NCBI RefSeq assembly: GCF_001870785.1
Contig: NZ_MOLV01000003.1
Coordinates: 1 to 64,000 of the forward strand
Source of the DNA: Exiguobacterium sp. KRL4
Lineage (GTDB): Bacteria > Bacillota > Bacilli > Exiguobacteriales > Exiguobacteriaceae
Reading direction: 5' to 3'
Length of the DNA stretch: 64,000 bases
The notes under the pieces were generated by a model, which was given only the letters and a program-made list of their open reading frames with translations, was not told the DNA's origin and made no database searches. Below, one piece after another: positions 57,885-64,000 of the stretch (positions are counted from its first letter, which is position 1; each line of letters begins with the position of its first letter). Both the position numbers and the translations under genes were made by a program.

Positions 57885-57919
57885 AAAAAAACGAGACCCG
57901 ACTAAACGTCGAATCCCGT
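57885..57919 (-). terminator. Terminator of the 57950-58270 gene
   Basis: On the minus strand an 11-bp stem with three G-U pairs (57919-57909 and 57901-57891) is followed by TTTTTTT (57891-57885). Confidence 0.8.
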
Positions 57920-57949
57920 AGTATCAAAATGGAATTACACTCCTTGAGA

Positions 57950-58270
57950 TCAATCCTCGATAAACGTAACGAGGTAATGATGGGCAGAATAGAGCGGAGC
58001 ACGCGTGACGAAGAACTCGGGTAAGTCGACATCGATATCGAGTTCACGTAATGTCTGCGGATCGAGACATTCCTGAACGAGACGTTTGATATCGCTGAGT
58101 AATTCATCGTGCAGGTTCGCTTCCGCTGCGAAGGAACGTTTGGCTTCGTCCTTCAACAATAGGACGACGGGAGGAAGGCCACGCAAGATATCGACCTGGA
58201 GTGGTTCTTCGTTTCGTTGAAAAAAGTCGTTGAGACAACTGACGACTTTCATCGAGTGATCTTCTTTCAT
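57950..58270 (-). CDS. Hypothetical soluble protein
   Basis: A 106-residue acidic protein without membrane segments (for example LPPVVLLLKDEAKRSFAAEA and PEFFVTRAPLYSAHHYLVTF). It has its own terminator. The ribosome site before 58270 is poor (TTGGGGTTTGG); an ATG at 58252 is an alternative start. The family is not recognised. Codon use resembles the chromosome, so it is probably a resident gene. Confidence 0.6.
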   Translation of the reverse strand: MKEDHSMKVVSCLNDFFQRNEEPLQVDILRGLPPVVLLLKDEAKRSFAAEANLHDELLSDIKRLVQECLDPQTLRELDIDVDLPEFFVTRAPLYSAHHYLVTFIED

Positions 58271-58404
58271 CCAAACCCCAACTTTCTATAAGTACTAGTA
58301 CGGTAAGCTATTCCCTAAAGTCAGATGGGATATGCAGACAAACTGGAATCTCTGCATTAAGAGAGCGGATATCCGGGTAGAGAATGAAGTAAGGGGGGAG
58401 TGAC

Positions 58405-58737
58405 ATGCTGTTTCGTTATTTATTTCTGGGTATGGACCCCACGATCGATGAGATTCAATTACGGATCATTTACTTTACAGAACTGATCTTTTTTATCGGT
58501 CTCTATCAGATTACGAGTCGCTTTTCGTATCAAAGCATGATTCTTGGAACGGTTCTCGGAGTCGCAGGTCTGACGGCGCTGCTGCCTGGAGCGATCTATA
58601 TTCTGCGTTATGACCCGGAAGATGCCGTCATCGATATTACGTTCCTATTGATTTACTTACTGGAACCGCTCGCCATCATAGCTTTTCTTGTTGCGTTATG
58701 TCGACGGGTGTACCAAAAAAGCCATCCGAAGAGCTGA
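58405..58737 (+). CDS. Small membrane protein, unknown function
   Basis: A 110-residue protein with three hydrophobic helices (about 21-40, 46-68 and 78-100) and a basic C terminus. A strong AAGGGGGGAG precedes the ATG. Monocistronic with its own terminator. Not recognised. Confidence 0.65.
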   Translation: MLFRYLFLGMDPTIDEIQLRIIYFTELIFFIGLYQITSRFSYQSMILGTVLGVAGLTALLPGAIYILRYDPEDAVIDITFLLIYLLEPLAIIAFLVALCRRVYQKSHPKS

Positions 58738-58739
58738 AG

Positions 58740-58785
58740 AAGTCCGGGAAAACGTTGTCATACCACGTTTGATCGGACTTTTTTG
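58740..58785 (+). terminator. Terminator of the small membrane-protein gene
   Basis: Arms AAGTCCG/CGGACTT (58740-58746 and 58774-58780) and an inner AAACG/CGTTT are followed by a T-run. Confidence 0.8.
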
Positions 58786-58827
58786 TCGATCTCACAAAAA
58801 AAATAAAATATATTTTAACAAAAAGGA

Positions 58828-58856
58828 TTGATGTGTAACCGGTTACACAATATGAT
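58828..58856 (+). promoter_or_regulatory. Promoter of the ribose operon
   Basis: TTGATG (58828-58833), 17 nt, TATGAT (58851-58856). The spacer is almost completely occupied by the palindromic operator at 58832-58849. Confidence 0.8.
58832..58849. promoter_or_regulatory. RbsR operator, 18-bp perfect palindrome
   Basis: TGTGTAACCGGTTACACA is an exact palindrome with the central CCGG... core expected for a LacI-family repressor. Its place between -35 and -10 means bound RbsR would exclude RNA polymerase, giving autoregulation relieved by ribose. Confidence 0.8.
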
Positions 58857-58862
58857 ACATAT

Positions 58863-58876
58863 TGTAAGCGTTATCA
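58863..58876. promoter_or_regulatory. Catabolite-responsive element (cre) for CcpA
   Basis: TGTAAGCGTTATCA fits the cre consensus TGWNANCGNTNWCA at every position. It lies just after the -10, where CcpA with HPr-Ser46-P (made by the hprK product of this window) represses transcription when glucose is present. A second LacI-type protein, RbsR, might also contact it. Confidence 0.85.
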
Positions 58877-58895
58877 AAAGAAAGAGGTGGCGAAT

Positions 58896-59876
58896 ATGTC
58901 GACCATCCGGGAAGTAGCGAAAGTGGCCAATGTCTCCGTGGCGACGGTATCACGCGTCATGAATGAAAAAGGATATGTCAGTGAAAAAGCAAGGACGGCG
59001 GTCCTTCAAGCGATCAAACAGCTGGATTACCGACCGAACCGGGTTGCCCGGTCCTTGTTTCAAAAACGGTCAGGATTGATCGGGTTGATCGTGCCGGACA
59101 TCACGAATCCATTTTTCCCACAACTCGCTCGAGCTGTGGAAGATATGGCACATCAACATGGTTTTCAGGTGATTTTATGTAACACGGATGAACAGTTTCA
59201 GAAAGAACAGGAATATATTCAATCGCTCGAAGCGATGCATATCGACGGCTTGATCATTACGACGAACTATTCGAACAATCCGAACTATGAAGAGATCGAA
59301 GTACCGATCGTCGCTCTTGACCGTGTGTTACAAGGCGCGATCCCGACCGTCACGTCAAACGGCTATGACGGCGGGAAAAAGGCAGCGCAGTTTCTACTGG
59401 AGCATGGCGCAACAGAGCTCGTCGTTATCAGTGGTCCGTCAAAGTTACCGACGATCCGAAAACGCCGGGATGGATTTGAAGAAGTCGCCGGGAAACATCT
59501 TGTCGCAAGTATCGAGTCACCGTTTCATTTTCAGGGTGCACTCGGAGCCGCCAATTACTTATTTGATCATTACGACTGTAATGGGATCTTTGCGGCAAAC
59601 GATGTCATCGCTGCAGCGACGATCCAAGTCGCGGCAGAACGAGGCATCGCGATTCCCGAGCAGTTACAGGTCATCGGGTACGACGGCATTGAACTGGGGC
59701 AGATGATTTCCCCGCCGTTGACGACGATTGCCCAACCGATCTATCAGATGGGGGAACTCGCGGCGAAGTTATTGATTCAACGGATTGAAGGAAAAGAGAT
59801 TGCGGCCGTCCATCATGAATTGATGGTCGAAGTCATCGAACGAGAAACGACGAAGCGGAAGGGTGAACAGTCATGA
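58896..59876 (+). CDS. rbsR: LacI-family ribose operon repressor
   Basis: A 326-residue repressor. The helix-turn-helix is TIREVAKVANVSVATVSRVM, with the hinge helix up to YRPNRVARSL, followed by a periplasmic-binding-protein-like domain (about 60-326) for the inducer. The ATG at 58896 follows AGAGGTGG; an in-frame GTG three codons earlier overlaps that site. It heads the operon it controls and overlaps rbsK by 4 nt. Confidence 0.93.
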   Translation: MSTIREVAKVANVSVATVSRVMNEKGYVSEKARTAVLQAIKQLDYRPNRVARSLFQKRSGLIGLIVPDITNPFFPQLARAVEDMAHQHGFQVILCNTDEQFQKEQEYIQSLEAMHIDGLIITTNYSNNPNYEEIEVPIVALDRVLQGAIPTVTSNGYDGGKKAAQFLLEHGATELVVISGPSKLPTIRKRRDGFEEVAGKHLVASIESPFHFQGALGAANYLFDHYDCNGIFAANDVIAAATIQVAAERGIAIPEQLQVIGYDGIELGQMISPPLTTIAQPIYQMGELAAKLLIQRIEGKEIAAVHHELMVEVIERETTKRKGEQS

Positions 59877-60751
59877 AACAAATTAGTGTAGTCGGCAGTA
59901 TCTCGATGGACCTGGTCGTCGAAAGCGATCGTCGTCCGTCAGCAGGAGAAACGGTCATCGGATCCGCCTTCCATACCGTACCTGGAGGAAAAGGAGCGAA
60001 CCAGGCCGTCGCGATCGCGCGGCTTGGCGGAAACGTCGAGATGGTCGGCTGTATCGGCGACGATGCGAACGGTGACGCGATCCGTCAGAACTTCGAGACG
60101 GAACAGGTCGGGACGACGCATCTGCAAGCGATTGCGAATGAACGGACCGGAACGGCACACATCACGCTTGCGGAAGGCGACAATTCAATCGTCGTCGTCC
60201 AGTCGGCGAACTTGGCGGTCGTCTATGACGAGAGCCAACTCGACAGCTTACTTGGTCAGGCGGACATGATTTTACTGCAGCTCGAAATTCCACTGGCAAC
60301 AGTCAAGCAGGTGGCGCGTTACGGCAAGACACACGGCATTCCCGTCGTTTTGAATCCGGCGCCAGCCATCGTCCTTGACGACGAGTTGCTGGAAGACGTG
60401 ACCTACCTGACACCAAACGAACATGAATGTGGCTTGATTTTCGGACAACAGCAGTCACTCGAACATTGGTTAAGCCAGTATCCGAATAAATTGATTGTCA
60501 CAGAAGGTAGCCGCGGAGCACGTTTTTATGACGGTCAAGACATCGTGACGGTGCCTGCCATCGCAACCACGGTCGTCGATACGACGGGAGCCGGGGATAC
60601 GTTCAACGGGGCTCTCGCTGTAGCTTTGACGGAAGGAAGACCCTTGACAGAAGCGATTCGCTTTGCGAACAAGGCAGCCGGCATGTCTGTCCGGGCCCTC
60701 GGCGCACAAGGCGGCATGCCGACACGGGAACAGATGGAGGTTGAAGTATGA
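59873..60751 (+). CDS. rbsK: Ribokinase
   Basis: A 292-residue PfkB-family kinase making ribose-5-phosphate. Substrate site [18 protein letters not shown], and anion hole plus catalytic Asp in [14 protein letters not shown]. It is coupled to rbsR (ATGA overlap) and rbsD (4-nt overlap). Confidence 0.96.
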   Translation: MKQISVVGSISMDLVVESDRRPSAGETVIGSAFHTVPGGKGANQAVAIARLGGNVEMVGCIGDDANGDAIRQNFETEQVGTTHLQAIANERTGTAHITLAEGDNSIVVVQSANLAVVYDESQLDSLLGQADMILLQLEIPLATVKQVARYGKTHGIPVVLNPAPAIVLDDELLEDVTYLTPNEHECGLIFGQQQSLEHWLSQYPNKLIVTEGSRGARFYDGQDIVTVPAIATTVVDTTGAGDTFNGALAVALTEGRPLTEAIRFANKAAGMSVRALGAQGGMPTREQMEVEV

Positions 60752-61137
60752 AACGACACGGTATTTTAAACAGTCATATCAGTAAGGTCTTAACGGATCT
60801 CGGTCATACGGATACCGTCGTCATTGCCGACTGCGGTCTACCGATTCCGGACGGCGTCAAGCGGATTGATTTAGCGCTCGAACTCGGAACACCATCATTT
60901 GCCGATGTCGTCCGGATCGTCGCGAGTGACATGGCAATCGAACAGGTGACCTTGGCAACGGAAATCAAAGACACGAACGTCAACGCGCTTGAGGTCATCA
61001 ACCAACTTGACGTCCCGCAAGACTACGTCTCGCATGAAGCATTCAAGGAACTGACGAAACAGGCAAAAGTCATCATCCGGACGGGGGAAGCGACACCGTA
61101 TGCCAACGTCATCCTACACGCCGGCGTCATTTTTTAA
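60748..61137 (+). CDS. rbsD: D-ribose pyranase
   Basis: A 129-residue enzyme, typical length, beginning [20 protein letters not shown] with the catalytic His near residue 20. It converts beta-pyranose to beta-furanose ribose, the form RbsK uses. Confidence 0.95.
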   Translation: MKRHGILNSHISKVLTDLGHTDTVVIADCGLPIPDGVKRIDLALELGTPSFADVVRIVASDMAIEQVTLATEIKDTNVNALEVINQLDVPQDYVSHEAFKELTKQAKVIIRTGEATPYANVILHAGVIF

Positions 61138-61149
61138 GGGGGAAGCACG

Positions 61150-62628
61150 ATGCAAATTGAGATGACAGGTATCACAAAAGCGTTTGGTCCCGTGCCCGTC
61201 TTGAAGGGTGTCGACTTTACGCTTATGACAGGTGAGATTCATGCCTTGATGGGTGAAAACGGAGCGGGGAAATCGACGCTGATGAAAATCCTGACCGGTG
61301 TTCATAAAGCCGATGAAGGAACGATTCAAGTCGATGGCGTCGAGCAACATTATAAAAATCCGAAACTCGCGGAAGAAGCGGGGATTGCCTTCATTCACCA
61401 GGAACTGAACATTCTGCCCGACTTAACGGTCACGGAAAACCTGTTTCTCGGACGGGAACTGAAATCACGGTTTGGTGTCTTGAAGCAGGCAGAGATGAAG
61501 CGGCTTGCGGAACGCGAGCTGGCGGAGCTGAACGTCTTCATGGATGTCAATCAGCTGGCCCGGACGTTATCGGTCGGACAACAACAGATGATCGAGATCG
61601 CGAAAGCGTTGATGACGGATGCGAAGGTCATCATCATGGATGAGCCGACGGCCGCTTTGACAGAGCGTGAAATCCGCGCCTTGTTCAGTGTCGCGACGGC
61701 ACTGCGGGCGCAAGGCGTCTCGATCGTCTATATCTCACACCGAATGGAAGAAATCTTTGAACTGTGTGACCGGATCACGGTTTTACGCGACGGTGTCTCC
61801 GTTTCGACACACCGGATCGCTGAGACGTCGTTCGAACAGATCGTCCGTGAGATGGTCGGACGCGAGATGGGCGAACGGTATCCGGAACGCCAAGTCACGC
61901 TCGGTCAGACGGTTCTTGAAGTGACAGGCGCGACCGGCAAACGGTTCGAAGACGTGTCGTTTTCAGTCCGGGCCGGTGAAATCGTCGGCTTTTCCGGCTT
62001 GATGGGTGCCGGACGAACGGAAGTCATGCGCGGCTTGTTTGGGGTCGATCGGCTGAAGGCAGGAACAATCGCCTTAAACGGCAACGTCATCAAAATCAAA
62101 TCGCCGCATGATGCGATCAAACAAGGACTTGGATTTTTGACCGAAGACCGAAAAGGCGAAGGATTGTTCCTCGACTTTTCACTCCGGGAAAACATCTCCT
62201 TGCCGACGATCCGGTCGTTATCGAAGTCGGGTGTCATCTCCGATCAATCGGAGCGCCAGTTCGCGGAAGGCTATCTCAAGTCGCTGTCCGTCCGGCACAG
62301 TTCGATGGATCAACCGGCGAAGTCTTTGTCGGGTGGGAACCAGCAAAAGGTTGTTCTCGCGAAATGGCTTGGGACGAAACCGGATGTGTTGATTCTCGAC
62401 GAACCGACACGAGGTGTCGACGTCGGGGCGAAAAAAGAAATTTACCTGATTATGAACGAACTCGCTGCATCTGGTGTTGCCATCATCATGATCAGTTCGG
62501 ACTTACCGGAAATTCTTGGCATGAGTGACCGTGTCTACGTGATGCGGGAAGGGCAAGTGAGCGGGATGCTTGATCAACAAGAGGCGACGCAAGAGAGTAT
62601 CATGACCCTTGCGACAGGAGGACAATGA
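61150..62628 (+). CDS. rbsA: Ribose ABC transporter ATPase, double module
   Basis: A 492-residue protein with two ABC domains. First Walker [10 protein letters not shown] and signature LSVGQQQM; the second half has a degenerate Walker A ([10 protein letters not shown]) and signature [15 protein letters not shown], typical of the sugar-importer CUT2 family. AAGGGGGAAG lies upstream. Confidence 0.96.
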   Translation: MQIEMTGITKAFGPVPVLKGVDFTLMTGEIHALMGENGAGKSTLMKILTGVHKADEGTIQVDGVEQHYKNPKLAEEAGIAFIHQELNILPDLTVTENLFLGRELKSRFGVLKQAEMKRLAERELAELNVFMDVNQLARTLSVGQQQMIEIAKALMTDAKVIIMDEPTAALTEREIRALFSVATALRAQGVSIVYISHRMEEIFELCDRITVLRDGVSVSTHRIAETSFEQIVREMVGREMGERYPERQVTLGQTVLEVTGATGKRFEDVSFSVRAGEIVGFSGLMGAGRTEVMRGLFGVDRLKAGTIALNGNVIKIKSPHDAIKQGLGFLTEDRKGEGLFLDFSLRENISLPTIRSLSKSGVISDQSERQFAEGYLKSLSVRHSSMDQPAKSLSGGNQQKVVLAKWLGTKPDVLILDEPTRGVDVGAKKEIYLIMNELAASGVAIIMISSDLPEILGMSDRVYVMREGQVSGMLDQQEATQESIMTLATGGQ

Positions 62629-62629
62629 C

Positions 62630-63598
62630 ATGGAATTGATGCAAGGAAAACTGACGGAAAAGAAACCAAGACGGCTTGGGATTGGTCAAAAGCTAGGTCC
62701 GCTCGCCGGACTGTTCGCGATCATTCTCGTCGTATCGATCATGGAACCGGACTTTTTAACACTTAATAACTTATTTAACATCTTACGCCAAGTTTCGATC
62801 AATGCCTTGATTGCCTTCGGAATGACATTCGTCATCCTGACGGGGGGGATTGACTTATCGGTCGGCTCGATCCTCGCCTTATCGTCGGCATTCGTTGCCG
62901 GATTGATGACGGACGGGACGTCGGCGATTCTCGCCGTCCTCGCCGGCTTGATCGTCGGTGCAATCATGGGTGCTTTAAACGGGATGGTCATCTCACTCGG
63001 GAAAGTCGCACCGTTCATCGCGACACTCGCGACGATGACGATCTTCCGTGGTTTGACGCTCGTCTACACGGACGGAAAACCGATTACGGGACTCAGCCAG
63101 GGTGGCTGGTTCGAATTATTCGGTCGCGGCTACATCTGGATCTTCCCGGTCCCGGTCGTGACGATGTTGATCGCCTTCGCCGTGCTGTACTTCATCTTGA
63201 AGAAAACGACGTTCGGCCGTTATACGTACGCGATTGGCGGTAATGAAGAAGCGGCAAAACTGATGGGGATTCAAGTCAACAAAGTAAAAATCATGATTTA
63301 TTCGTTGTCTGGTCTAATGGCAGCACTCGCCGGCATCATCTTGACGTCACGCCTCAACTCGGCGCAACCGACAGCCGGTACGTCGTATGAGCTTGACGCG
63401 ATCGCCGCGGTCGTCCTCGGTGGGACCAGCTTATCCGGTGGACGTGGTTGGATCGTCGGGACGTTGATCGGTGCCTTGATCATCGGGACACTCAATAACG
63501 GACTGAATTTACTTGGCGTCTCCTCGTTCTTCCAGCTTGTCGTCAAAGGGCTCGTCATCCTGTTCGCGGTACTCGCGGACCGGAAACAAACTACGTGA
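62630..63598 (+). CDS. rbsC: Ribose ABC transporter permease
   Basis: A 322-residue membrane permease with eight to ten helices and the family motif FGMTFVILTGGIDLSVGSIL; GGNEEAAKLMGIQVNKVKIM is the ATPase-contact loop. The ATG at 62630 is 7 nt behind AGGAGG, which lies in the end of rbsA. Confidence 0.95.
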   Translation: MELMQGKLTEKKPRRLGIGQKLGPLAGLFAIILVVSIMEPDFLTLNNLFNILRQVSINALIAFGMTFVILTGGIDLSVGSILALSSAFVAGLMTDGTSAILAVLAGLIVGAIMGALNGMVISLGKVAPFIATLATMTIFRGLTLVYTDGKPITGLSQGGWFELFGRGYIWIFPVPVVTMLIAFAVLYFILKKTTFGRYTYAIGGNEEAAKLMGIQVNKVKIMIYSLSGLMAALAGIILTSRLNSAQPTAGTSYELDAIAAVVLGGTSLSGGRGWIVGTLIGALIIGTLNNGLNLLGVSSFFQLVVKGLVILFAVLADRKQTT

Positions 63599-63625
63599 TT
63601 TACCATCCAAAAGGAGGATATTGAT

Positions 63626-64000
63626 ATGAAAAAACTACTTGCACTTGTCATGATGGCGTTAATGGTCTTCGCAGCCGCCTGTTCGACGGAACAACCGGGC
63701 AGCGACACGGAAAAAGAGAAGAAAACAAAAGATTTCAAGATTGGTCTGTCGATCTCGACACTCAACAACCCGTTCTTCGTCTCACTCAAAGAAGGTGCAG
63801 AAAAAGAAGCAAAAGCACAAGGTGCAACACTGCAAGTCGCGGATGCACAAGATGATGCCGCGAAACAAGCAAGCGACATCGAAGACATGATTCAAAAGAA
63901 CGTCGATTTAATCCTGATCAACCCAACCGATTCAGCAGCAGTTGGTGCAGCCGTTCAAACAGCAAACGATGCTGACATCCCGGTCATCACAGTTGACCGT
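63626..64000 (+). CDS. rbsB: Ribose-binding lipoprotein, N-terminal part (cut by window end)
   Basis: 125 codons are visible. A lipoprotein signal (lipobox AAAC, Cys about residue 19) leads into a periplasmic-binding-protein domain (KIGLSISTLNNPFFVSLKEG, then VDLILINPTDSAAVGAAVQT). It captures ribose outside the cell for RbsAC. AAAGGAGGA precedes the ATG. The rest lies beyond the window. Confidence 0.95.
   Translation, partial: MKKLLALVMMALMVFAAACSTEQPGSDTEKEKKTKDFKIGLSISTLNNPFFVSLKEGAEKEAKAQGATLQVADAQDDAAKQASDIEDMIQKNVDLILINPTDSAAVGAAVQTANDADIPVITVDR

Noticed and set aside
57500-57885. tmRNA or 6S RNA in the region downstream of eno
   Set aside because: No tmRNA-like ends, tag reading frame or 6S-type long central bubble could be recognised.

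Overview
The window is a chromosomal stretch of a motile, low-to-mid GC Gram-positive rod of the order Bacillales. My best guess is Exiguobacterium, which is an inference from protein character and gene order, not from a search. Gene order follows a single Bacillus subtilis-like backbone: hag-flaG-fliD-fliS-fliT, hpf-secA-prfB, yvjA-cccB-ftsE-ftsX-ctpB-minJ, uvrB-uvrA-yvlB-hprK-lgt-ppaX-yvoF-kapB, yvcD-trxB-rapZ-glmR-whiA, clpP, then rpoN-cggR-gapA-pgk-tpiA-gpmI-eno.

Layout. 1-370: 5' part of an IS200/IS605-type tnpB (minus strand) with its end hairpin. 500-6750: chemotaxis receptor, major flagellin and filament-assembly genes. 6750-13830 (minus strand): a diguanylate cyclase, then a second flagellar operon (FliK-like, FlhB-C-like, FliS-like, second flagellin, YaaR, DUF2225 protein) and comK. 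14000-43000: housekeeping (cold shock, ribosome hibernation, secretion, release factor, division, excision repair, carbon-catabolite kinase, lipoprotein transfer, thioredoxin reductase, the rapZ-glmR-whiA trio). 43040-43925 (minus strand): clpP and tRNA-Arg(CCG). 44000-52800: sigma-54 and the glycolytic operon under CggR. 52715-55866: AT-rich insertion with an AIPR-family phage-defence gene and two unknown genes, bracketed by a duplication of the 3' end of eno. 56200-58740: acyl-ACP desaturase, small unknown genes and structured non-coding DNA. 58800-64000: ribose operon rbsRKDACB, cut by the window end.

The flagellar genes share recognisable sigma-D promoters (TAAA-N14/15-GCCGATAT type) before the chemoreceptor, hag and the second flagellar operon, and a weaker one before flaG. 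They therefore form one late-flagellar regulon. clpP has a CtsR operator over its promoter. cggR has a promoter and CggR-type operator. The ribose operon has an 18-bp palindromic operator between -35 and -10 and a perfect cre site.

Two places stand out. First, a group I intron ribozyme core lies directly behind the hag stop codon and is followed by a second copy of the flagellin C-terminal coding sequence, so both the unspliced and a spliced message could encode a complete flagellin. Second, the AIPR island has replaced and duplicated the end of eno together with its terminator, yet no integrase is visible. Both insertions sit at a gene 3' end and leave that end duplicated.
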